From Ochrovirga pacifica (GTDB lineage Bacteria > Bacteroidota > Bacteroidia > Flavobacteriales > Flavobacteriaceae), in contig NZ_AFPK01000071.1 in assembly GCF_000220525.1 (NCBI RefSeq), positions 1-64,000 on the forward strand: a DNA stretch of 64,000 bases. The letters run 5' to 3'. The position numbers were made by a program, and so were the translations under genes. This document shows, one piece after another, positions 17,543 through 26,895 of the stretch. The notes beneath the pieces are model-generated. The model did not search any database. It was not told the origin of the DNA and worked only from the letters and a program-made list of their open reading frames with translations. How positions within the stretch are numbered: the first letter of the stretch is position 1; the number at the start of each line of letters is the position of its first letter.

Positions 17543-17618
17543 TGTATTCGTTTTGGATAAAAAGATTTTAGTAAAAAGATGTAAAGTAAGTTCCTTTTAC
17601 ATTTTGTCTTTTTACGTT
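17543..17618 (-). repeat. gatC-gatA spacer built of GTAAAAAGA words
   Basis: On the minus strand the words GTAAAAAGAC, AATGTAAAAGG, CTTTACATCTTTTTAC and ATCTTTTTAT alternate in orientation, so that the two halves can pair imperfectly. This is the same architecture as the thi operon spacers, but with a different word. Confidence 0.6.
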
Positions 17619-17885
17619 TTACCCCTCTATAACTTTAGAAACCACTAAATATCCGTCCTTTTCTTTTGGAAAATTCTCTTTAATGATTTGTTTGGTAATC
17701 TCTGAACTATGTTCCACAACATCTGCACGTAAACTGTCTATAGACACGGCATTCTTTGCATTTTGATTTGATGAATTTTGATTGATTTCAGCTTTTTTAA
17801 TTACATCAAACAACTTATCCACCGCCTCAGAAGACTTAGCTCCTTTGATGCTAGACAAGATGTCTATAGGCATTATTTTACTCAT
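17619..17885 (-). CDS. gatC: Divergent, shortened GatC, amidotransferase subunit C
   Basis: GatC is the small belt subunit that wraps around GatA and GatB. Only the C-terminal half of this 88-residue protein looks like GatC: LRADVV at 52-57, then KENFPKEKDGYLVVSKVIEG at 69-88, matching the usual LRxD...AP...DGYFxVPxVIE ending. The N-terminal helical region with the usual ARLxxxxEE motif is replaced by a different helix and an Asn/Ser-rich stretch. The call depends on that ending and on the position directly before gatA. An accessory role with altered contacts to the fused GatB is possible. Confidence 0.8.
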   Translation of the reverse strand: MSKIMPIDILSSIKGAKSSEAVDKLFDVIKKAEINQNSSNQNAKNAVSIDSLRADVVEHSSEITKQIIKENFPKEKDGYLVVSKVIEG

Positions 17886-17979
17886 TCCTTTAAATATTTA
17901 GGTTCAGACTTCAAGTGTGCGAAATTACAAAAGTTTTAGTGGAGTTAAAAGGTTTATTGAAACGAGTTGTTTTAAATAA

Positions 17980-18018
17980 GAAAACAGCCAAATCTCTTAT
18001 TGAAACCTGGCTGTTTTC
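17980..18018 (-). terminator. Terminator downstream of the porin gene
   Basis: GAAAACAGCCA at 17980-17990 and its perfect complement at 18008-18018 form an 11-bp stem with a 17-base loop. It lies about 80 bases past the porin stop, and a T-rich run follows on the minus strand. It separates the porin transcript from gatC, whose start is at 17885. Confidence 0.6.
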
Positions 18019-18099
18019 ACGAACAACTAATAAAAAAAACAACTATATTTTTTACTAAAAACAAAGATTCAAAAGATATCTTTTGCTTTTAACCTAACC

Positions 18100-19353
18100 T
18101 TAATGTATGGTAATTTGATATTGTATAACCGCCATCCCTTTACGCTCTTTTTCTTTTAAAGTGATGGTATCAAAAATAGGACGATACTGATAACCCAAAC
18201 TAATTTTATTTCCATGCCCCATTCCGTTTAGAAAAAAGTTTACCGTAAAATCGTATACAGACATCATACCTGCTAAGGCATCGTAATCGGAATGTTGAAT
18301 CGCAACATTAGGTTGCACAATAGCTTTTTTATGAATAGGAAAAGCGTATCCAAATTGTAAATACCAAGTTGCCCCTGTCCCCATCATCGGATATCCATTT
18401 CCATCACCATTAAAAGAAGTTCCAGAACTACTATCAAACATAGATCCGTTAGCATCTACATTGCGGACATAATTTTGCCCCATATCTAATTGGTAATACC
18501 CTAGGTAAGCAGTAATTCCTTGCTCATTAGCCAAAGGCCAACTTAGAAAAGAATCTATAGCCCAGTTTTTCATATCGTACAAATGGGTGTCAGGAGCTAA
18601 AGCATCTCCATCGGCAAAGGCTTTTTGTTGATACTGTCCTCCTACTCCAATATTCCACACCTTCTTTTTATTAATATATGTTCCTGTTTGATAAGCAGAC
18701 TTATTTGATTCTTCTTCAAAAAACTGATATTTAACATAGGTAGAATAACGTTTTCTAGGTCGATTGTTAGCAAAGTCTACTTTTCCTGTGCTTGGAGCTT
18801 TGTCTACCGAAATAGGATTAGAAATTACTAAACGGTAATCGAATTTAGCTACTTGCCCTTTGAACCATACACTTAAATTTCTTCCCAAATCATCGTCTTT
18901 GTTTACCGTAGAAAGTGAAAACAATGGAGAATCTAACCCCATTAGCGATTTGGAGGAACGCACATTCCATCTGTCCAACCCCTGCCAACCAGATTTCCCC
19001 ATACCTACTTCAAACTTTTTGCTAAATGCATATTCAAAGTATAAATCCAACACTTGCAATGGAAAGTTTTTAGACTTGTGATTAAAATTATTCCCACCAA
19101 ACAAGGCGTACCCATATATTTTATCTGTAATCTGAGATGTTACCGGAATTCTTAGTCTACGAATAGAAACATCTGTATAATAATTTGTTTCCTCTCCATT
19201 GATGGTAGTTCCCTCATTCAACTCCGAATATCTTGCCCAAAACTGAGTTGTGATATTCCATTTTACTTTTGGTTTATCTTGTGCCTGCAACCCTATAACA
19301 GACAATAAAACGATTGTTAAAATTCTGTACCTCATCATTATTTTTCTTTTCAT
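18100..19353 (-). CDS. Outer-membrane porin-like beta-barrel protein
   Basis: A 417-residue protein with a signal peptide (MRYRILTIVLLSVIGLQAQ) and alternating aromatic/polar strands typical of a 16-18-strand barrel: TTQFWARYSE, VSIRRLRIPV, KIYGYALFGG, FEVGMGKSGW and so on to the terminal strand MAVIQYQITIH. It resembles phosphate-selective porin O/P-like proteins of Bacteroidetes. It lies 31 bases downstream of the DASS transporter on the same strand, suggesting that porin and inner-membrane carrier serve the same anionic substrate. The exact substrate is not visible. The start could also be the Met at residue 6 or 7. Confidence 0.75.
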   Translation of the reverse strand: MKRKIMMRYRILTIVLLSVIGLQAQDKPKVKWNITTQFWARYSELNEGTTINGEETNYYTDVSIRRLRIPVTSQITDKIYGYALFGGNNFNHKSKNFPLQVLDLYFEYAFSKKFEVGMGKSGWQGLDRWNVRSSKSLMGLDSPLFSLSTVNKDDDLGRNLSVWFKGQVAKFDYRLVISNPISVDKAPSTGKVDFANNRPRKRYSTYVKYQFFEEESNKSAYQTGTYINKKKVWNIGVGGQYQQKAFADGDALAPDTHLYDMKNWAIDSFLSWPLANEQGITAYLGYYQLDMGQNYVRNVDANGSMFDSSSGTSFNGDGNGYPMMGTGATWYLQFGYAFPIHKKAIVQPNVAIQHSDYDALAGMMSVYDFTVNFFLNGMGHGNKISLGYQYRPIFDTITLKEKERKGMAVIQYQITIH

Positions 19354-19384
19354 TTTACGAATTGCTCTACACTTTCAATCACTC

Positions 19385-20836
19385 TTAAATCAATCCTACC
19401 ATTTGGAATCCAAGAATCACTAACACCACGATTAGTGGCCCTAACAACCCTGCTATAATTCCACCAAATCGAAAGTCTTTTTGTTCTATTAACCCCGTAC
19501 TAAATGCAATTGCATTGGGAGGTGTAGAAATTGGAAAAAACAAAGCTGTTGATGCACTAAACCCAATAACTAAAGGTAGAATTAAAGGGTTGTCTGTTGC
19601 CAAAATAATGGCAATAGGAATTAAAATAGTCGTAGTAGCCGTATTGCTCATAAAATTAGACAACACTACGGTGATAAGCGCAAAAACCCCAATCATTACT
19701 CCAAAATTTAAGTTGTATTCCTGAATTAATCCCACGTAATATGCAGCTAATCCTGTTTCTTTAATCGCCAACCCTAAAGACAAACCTCCTGCTACTAACA
19801 TCAACGTATCCCAAGGCAATTTTCGTACATCTTCCGAATTTACAATACGGAACATGGTAAGCATCATAATTGGCAACATAGAAACGGTTGATGCAGAGAT
19901 ACCATGCAACTTTCCTGTAAGCCAAAGCAACATCGTTACTACCAACACGCCCAAAACAAATTTCTTTTTTAATAAGAACATTTTTTCTGTAGATCCTTCT
20001 TCGGGCTCACCTTCGCTTAAAAAGCCTAAATCTATTGTAGATACTCTTGGAATGAATTTGCTAATCAAAATCAACCAAAAAATTAGAACCAATACAATTG
20101 CTACCGGAAACCCAATCATCATCCATTCTAAAAACCCAAACTTAATACCATTTTGTAACAAACCATCTACCGCAACTGCGTTTGGTGGCGAACCGATAAT
20201 GGTTCCCATTCCACCTAAAGAAGCCGCTGCTGGAATACCTATTAATAAGGCTTTGGTGATTTTTGCATCTTTGGGTAGTGTTTTTAAAAATGGCAAAACC
20301 GAAGCAATCATCATGGCTGTGGTTGCAGTGTTGCTCATAATCATAGAAAAAATAGCAGTTACCAACATAATTCCTAACAAAACAAATCTTGGCTTGGTAC
20401 CAAACCTTTTAATGGTCATTTTAAAAATCGTTCTGTCTAGACCTACTTTTTGCATCGCTTCGGCCATAAAAAAACCACCTAGCATTAACCATATTACAGA
20501 GTTAGACCAAGTTTGCACGTATTTTTGAACAACTTTGTTAGAGGTGGTAGGATCTATATCGTGATAATGTTTTCCGAGGGCGAAGACCAAAAATCCAAAA
20601 ATGAGTAGTCCTACCGTAAAAGGAGGAATGGCTTCGGTTACCCACAAACAAACTGATAAGATTAGTAAAAATAACACATAGATTTGGGGAGTATCGAGCT
20701 CAGGAGATTGCAAAAAGTAAGTCCCTCCAAAAGCTAAAATAATACTGATTAAAAAGTTGATGATTCTCCCTTGAAAATCGACCATAGTCTGGACTTGTTT
20801 AAATTTTCTTAGGGAATCTAGTCTAGAATCTGCCAT
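19385..20836 (-). CDS. DASS/SLC13-family sodium-coupled anion transporter
   Basis: Inner-membrane symporter for dicarboxylates, sulfate or related anions. From ATG 20836 (MADSRLDSL) it has 483 residues and about 11-12 hydrophobic segments. The two inverted-repeat signatures of the DASS family are present: SNTATT followed by GSPPNAVA in the first half, and SNTATT followed by STPPNAIA in the second. Both pairs form the sodium and carboxylate sites. An upstream in-frame start at 20926 would add a poor N-terminus. The porin-like gene follows immediately and probably shares the transcript. Confidence 0.9.
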   Translation of the reverse strand: MADSRLDSLRKFKQVQTMVDFQGRIINFLISIILAFGGTYFLQSPELDTPQIYVLFLLILSVCLWVTEAIPPFTVGLLIFGFLVFALGKHYHDIDPTTSNKVVQKYVQTWSNSVIWLMLGGFFMAEAMQKVGLDRTIFKMTIKRFGTKPRFVLLGIMLVTAIFSMIMSNTATTAMMIASVLPFLKTLPKDAKITKALLIGIPAAASLGGMGTIIGSPPNAVAVDGLLQNGIKFGFLEWMMIGFPVAIVLVLIFWLILISKFIPRVSTIDLGFLSEGEPEEGSTEKMFLLKKKFVLGVLVVTMLLWLTGKLHGISASTVSMLPIMMLTMFRIVNSEDVRKLPWDTLMLVAGGLSLGLAIKETGLAAYYVGLIQEYNLNFGVMIGVFALITVVLSNFMSNTATTTILIPIAIILATDNPLILPLVIGFSASTALFFPISTPPNAIAFSTGLIEQKDFRFGGIIAGLLGPLIVVLVILGFQMVGLI

Positions 20837-21086
20837 TGTTTTTGTTGTTTTAGTTTGATACTGTAAAATTCGACAGAAACACATCCTAATTATATGATAA
20901 TACTCATAAAGAATTAGTTTTAACATATTATTAAAAACAGCTAAACAAAGTATTGCTTTTTTTAATCGATAACGATTTCTATCTATTTTTTTTTAAAACA
21001 ATAAGCAATATTTACTGCTTTTCTCAAAACAAACAACTTTAATTCTTTCTTAAGTCTTAAATAAAGTGTTATCTAAAAAACATAAT
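20837..21086. other. AT-rich intergenic stretch
   Basis: No gene, hairpin terminator or strong promoter motif was recognised in these 250 bases. It presumably carries the promoter of the leftward DASS-porin unit and the 3' end of the LysE-like transcript. Confidence 0.4.
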
Positions 21087-21707
21087 TTAACGGAGCAAGG
21101 TAATTATGTTTATCAAGCCAACAACACCTGTTAAGAATCCTAAAATCAAATCCATCTTAGTTGCTACATAGGTTAACTTATCTTTAACATTACTAGCAAT
21201 AACAGCATACAAAACATATGTTGTGAAGGAACCTAGACTTGATCCAACAGAAAAAATTAGACTATTTTGTATAGAATAACTAAAATAATCCATACTAATA
21301 AGAAACGAAATAATTGTAAAATAAAATGGTATGGCAAACATATTTAGTAGTGCCATTCCTACTCCATGCAAGTAAGCTTTAGACTTAGGAATGCGTTTCT
21401 TTTTTACTTTTTTTGATGATTTAAAATGCAATCTAAAAAAGTTGACAGAAAGCAGCAATACAATACCTGTTGCTATTTTTTGTATGGTGGTTAAATATTC
21501 GGAATTTTTCATTAAAACATTAGCCAAGTAGGCTCCAATATTCGCTTGAAAGAACAATACCGTAATGAAACCAACTACCAAATATATGGCAGAACGTTTT
21601 CCGTTTTTTAAACTTGTTTTAACAATGGTTAAGTTCAAAAAACTTGGGGTTATGCTCCCTAATGCAGCAATAATATATCCGGAAAATAAACTCACTAAAA
21701 AACTCAT
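21087..21707 (-). CDS. LysE-family membrane exporter
   Basis: A 206-residue membrane protein with about six hydrophobic segments and the LysE-type N-terminus (FLVSLFSGYIIAALGSITPSFLNLTIVKTSLKNGKRSA), in which the Pro after the first helix and the following basic loop are typical. A basic cytoplasmic loop (KSSKKVKKKRIPKSK) separates the two halves. Such carriers export amino acids or similar small metabolites; the substrate is unknown. The start at Met 21707 is preferred over an upstream ATG at 21752, which adds a non-hydrophobic basic stretch. It is divergent from gyrB. Confidence 0.75.
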   Translation of the reverse strand: MSFLVSLFSGYIIAALGSITPSFLNLTIVKTSLKNGKRSAIYLVVGFITVLFFQANIGAYLANVLMKNSEYLTTIQKIATGIVLLLSVNFFRLHFKSSKKVKKKRIPKSKAYLHGVGMALLNMFAIPFYFTIISFLISMDYFSYSIQNSLIFSVGSSLGSFTTYVLYAVIASNVKDKLTYVATKMDLILGFLTGVVGLINIITLLR

Positions 21708-23984
<2,277 letters not shown>

Positions 23985-24009
23985 CTAAAGATAGGTATAA
24001 CAAAAAATT

Positions 24010-24043
24010 AAAGGAGATAAGTGATGACTTATCTCCTTTTTTT
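24010..24043 (+). terminator. gyrB terminator
   Basis: AAAGGAGATAAGT-gatg-ACTTATCTCCTTT forms a 13-bp perfect stem followed by TTTT, 25 bases after the gyrB stop. Confidence 0.9.
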
Positions 24044-24120
24044 AATTACTTAATATGCAAATAAAACCAAAACACGTTATTTTTCGTAAATTGGTTCACA
24101 ACTTATAAACATATGCTATT

Positions 24121-25167
24121 ATGAAAAAAATACTGTTGATTTTTGCTTTTGTAGCTTCTATTAATTCTGCAAAAGCACAAGACATTGAAGAGTTTTTGGT
24201 ATTAGGAAAAGATGCAGGCACCATGCTACAATCCTACTTAGACCCAGCTTTTAAAGGAAGTATGTACAACCTAAACAGCGGTTGGTATAGAACTGCCAAG
24301 CCACATAAATTATTAGGTTTTGATATTACTTTAAACGCAACTTTATCTGCGGTTCCTAACGGACAAAAAAACTTTACGTTCAAAAACGGAGACTACGAGA
24401 ACTTGTACATCCAAGGAACTCAAAAATCCAATACTGAAGCTAGTGTAAGCCTACCTACTGCTTTTGGAAAAAGCACCAACCAAGTGTTAATTTACGAAGA
24501 AGAAGTAAGTTATTTAGGAGTAAGCGAAACTAGAAAATTTGAGTTTGATGCACTTAACGGCCTAACAGATGATATCGGCTTTGATCAGGTTCCTCTTGCT
24601 ATGGTACAAGCAGGTATCGGACTTCCTTTTAAAACAGACCTTACCGTAAGGTTTGTACCAGAAGTTGGAAGTGATGATTTTAAAACAGACCTATTTGGTA
24701 TTGGAATAAAACACAACATCTTACAATATTTCCCCATTGCAAATAGAATTCCGCTAGTTGATATTTCTTTATTTGGTGGTTATACAAAGCTAAACTCACA
24801 ATACCTACCAGGAGGAGAAGGACAAAGCATAGACATGGAAGTACAAACCTACACAGGTCAACTCTTAGGTTCCATAGATTTAAAGTTGGTTAACTTTTTT
24901 GTTGGGCTAGGTTATTCTAAAGGAACTTCGTCTTTGGTAGTAAGTGGTGACTATAGTTTTGATTACGATGTTACTATCGGAGGAATTACCACAACACAAA
25001 CGAGAACTATTGATCCAGATACATTACCAAATTTAGAAAACGATATCAACAGTTTTATGACTACTGCTGGAATGAGTATTAATTTAGCTTTCTTTAAAAT
25101 TTATGGTAGTTATACACTTCAAGAATACAATAGTATTAATGCAGGAATTGCATTTAGCTTTAGATAA
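24121..25167 (+). CDS. DUF6588-like exported outer-membrane protein
   Basis: A 348-residue protein with a signal peptide (MKKILLIFAFVASINSAKAQ). The mature part is rich in amphipathic beta strands and glycine, ending in a typical barrel strand (SINAGIAFSFR). The segment LDPAFKGSMYNLNSGWYRTAKPHKLLGFDITLNA is characteristic of the DUF6588 family of flavobacterial outer-membrane proteins. No function is established. It is monocistronic with a terminator at 25188. Confidence 0.75.
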   Translation: MKKILLIFAFVASINSAKAQDIEEFLVLGKDAGTMLQSYLDPAFKGSMYNLNSGWYRTAKPHKLLGFDITLNATLSAVPNGQKNFTFKNGDYENLYIQGTQKSNTEASVSLPTAFGKSTNQVLIYEEEVSYLGVSETRKFEFDALNGLTDDIGFDQVPLAMVQAGIGLPFKTDLTVRFVPEVGSDDFKTDLFGIGIKHNILQYFPIANRIPLVDISLFGGYTKLNSQYLPGGEGQSIDMEVQTYTGQLLGSIDLKLVNFFVGLGYSKGTSSLVVSGDYSFDYDVTIGGITTTQTRTIDPDTLPNLENDINSFMTTAGMSINLAFFKIYGSYTLQEYNSINAGIAFSFR

Positions 25168-25187
25168 CAAATCAACACTGTAAAAAT

Positions 25188-25224
25188 AAAGCCTATTGTA
25201 AATAAGTTTACAATAGGCTTTTTT
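25188..25224 (+). terminator. Intrinsic terminator after the DUF6588-like gene
   Basis: AAAGCCTATTGTAAA and its complement TTTACAATAGGCTTT (25188-25202 and 25207-25221) form a long stem with a 4-base loop and a T run. Confidence 0.9.
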
Positions 25225-25267
25225 GTTTTCAATTAGTATATTTAGGGAAAGATAAAAAATCAACCTA

Positions 25268-25741
25268 ATGAAAAAAATTCTATTCAGCCTATTGTTTTGC
25301 ATTGTATCACTAGCAACACAAGCACAAACTTCTAGAGAAAAAGTATTAGAGCTAATTGAGGCAATGCAAGCAGACCAAATGATTAAACAAACTATGGATC
25401 AAATGCTACCTGTAATGCTACAACAAGTAGAAGCTAGCCTAAAAACCGAAGAAGAAAAATCTAAAATGAAACAAGCAAAAGTCATTTTAAACGAAGAACT
25501 AAAAACTTACGGTCAAAATATTGTAAAAGGTCCAATGGTTGCAATCTACTCTAAACATTTTACCAGTCAGGATATCGACAGCCTTATTGCTTTTTACAAA
25601 ACAGAAACAGGAAAAAAGCTTATCAAACTAACACCTGTTATCAGTGCTGAATTGATGCAGACTATTATGCAAAAAGAAATTCCGGAACTGCAAAGCAGAA
25701 TTAAAAAAAGAATCAAAGCGTTAAAATCTACAAACTCCTAA
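25268..25741 (+). CDS. DUF2059-domain exported protein
   Basis: A 157-residue protein with a signal peptide (MKKILFSLLFCIVSLATQAQ). The mature part matches DUF2059: an N-terminal helix REKVLELIEAMQADQM, and the conserved core VAIYSKHFTSQDIDSLIAFYKTETGKKLIKLTP ending in PELQSRIKKRI. The family is widespread in envelope proteins of Gram-negative bacteria and has no settled function. A TATATTTA sequence near 25237 may be its -7 element. Confidence 0.85.
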   Translation: MKKILFSLLFCIVSLATQAQTSREKVLELIEAMQADQMIKQTMDQMLPVMLQQVEASLKTEEEKSKMKQAKVILNEELKTYGQNIVKGPMVAIYSKHFTSQDIDSLIAFYKTETGKKLIKLTPVISAELMQTIMQKEIPELQSRIKKRIKALKSTNS

Positions 25742-25842
25742 ATATTTTTTTAGGATACTGACCAATATCATAGGTACAACACAATACGATTTGCTAATTT
25801 TAATACATCAAAAAAGAAATTAATCACTAAAAACAAACTTCT

Positions 25843-26769
25843 ATGAAAGTAACCGTAGTTGGTGCAGGAGCGGTTGGAGCTTCTTGTGCAGAATACATAG
25901 CAATTAAAGACTTTGCTTCTGAAGTAGTAATTGTAGACATCAAAGAAAATTATGCCGAAGGAAAAGCAATGGACCTGATGCAAACCGCTTCTTTAAACAA
26001 TTTTGACACCAAAATTACAGGATCTACCAACGATTACACCAAAACAGCAGGCTCTGATGTAGCAGTCATTACCTCTGGGATTCCAAGAAAACCGGGAATG
26101 ACTCGCGAAGAATTGATTGGTATTAATGCTGGAATTGTAAAATCTGTTGCCACTAGCATTTTAGAACATTCGCCTGAAGCCATTATCATTGTAGTATCGA
26201 ACCCGATGGACACGATGACATATTTGGTGAAAACGCAGTTAAACATTCCTAAACACAGAATTATTGGTATGGGTGGTGCTTTAGACTCTGGTAGATTTAA
26301 ATACAGACTTGCCGAAGCTTTAAACGCTCCATTATCTGATGTAGACGGAATGGTAATTGGTGGACACTCTGATACCGGAATGCTTCCCCTAACTCGTTTG
26401 GCCACTAGAAACTCTATGCGTGTTTCTAGATTTTTAAGCGATGAAAAATTGAATGAAATTGCCGAAGCGACTAAAGTTGGAGGAGCAACCTTAACCAAAA
26501 TGCTAGGAACATCTGCTTGGTATGCACCAGGAGCAGCAGTATCTGCCATGGTGCAAGCTATTGCAACAGACTCTAAAAAACTATTCCCTTGTTCTGTTTA
26601 TTTAGAAGGAGAATACGGACAAGAAGGGCTGTGCATTGGTGTACCTTGTATCTTAGGAAAAAACGGACTAGAAGAGATTGTAGAAATAGAACTAAATGAA
26701 GAAGAAAAAGCAAAATTTGCCTCTTCTGCCGATGCCGTTAAGAAAACTAACAGCTTATTAGAAGTCTAA
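25843..26769 (+). CDS. mdh: Malate dehydrogenase
   Basis: NAD-dependent malate dehydrogenase of the LDH-like type used by Bacteroidetes. The 308 residues include the Rossmann loop VVGAGAVGASCAEYIA, the mobile active-site loop ITSGIPRKPGMTREELI with its catalytic arginines, VVSNPMDTMTYL, and the catalytic histidine in VIGGHSDTGMLPL. It is monocistronic between a DUF2059 gene and a strong terminator. Confidence 0.95.
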   Translation: MKVTVVGAGAVGASCAEYIAIKDFASEVVIVDIKENYAEGKAMDLMQTASLNNFDTKITGSTNDYTKTAGSDVAVITSGIPRKPGMTREELIGINAGIVKSVATSILEHSPEAIIIVVSNPMDTMTYLVKTQLNIPKHRIIGMGGALDSGRFKYRLAEALNAPLSDVDGMVIGGHSDTGMLPLTRLATRNSMRVSRFLSDEKLNEIAEATKVGGATLTKMLGTSAWYAPGAAVSAMVQAIATDSKKLFPCSVYLEGEYGQEGLCIGVPCILGKNGLEEIVEIELNEEEKAKFASSADAVKKTNSLLEV

Positions 26770-26783
26770 TTTAATTGTAAATT

Positions 26784-26820
26784 AAAAAGCCTTTTGTAAT
26801 TATTACAAAAGGCTTTTTTA
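26784..26820. terminator. Bidirectional terminator between mdh and the glucan locus
   Basis: AAAAAGCCTTTTGTAA (26784-26799) pairs perfectly with TTACAAAAGGCTTTTT (26803-26818), flanked by A and T runs. It can end mdh on the plus strand and the glucan operon on the minus strand. Confidence 0.9.
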
Positions 26821-26895
26821 TAAAAAAGGCCACTATTTTGTGGCATAGTAGCCCCAACAAAATATCAAAAACAAAGATTTATAAACAACCTTAAA

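Noticed and set aside
19854-20528. 224-residue frame on the plus strand opposite the DASS transporter
   Set aside because: It is antisense to a clearly conserved membrane protein and shows no domain of its own.
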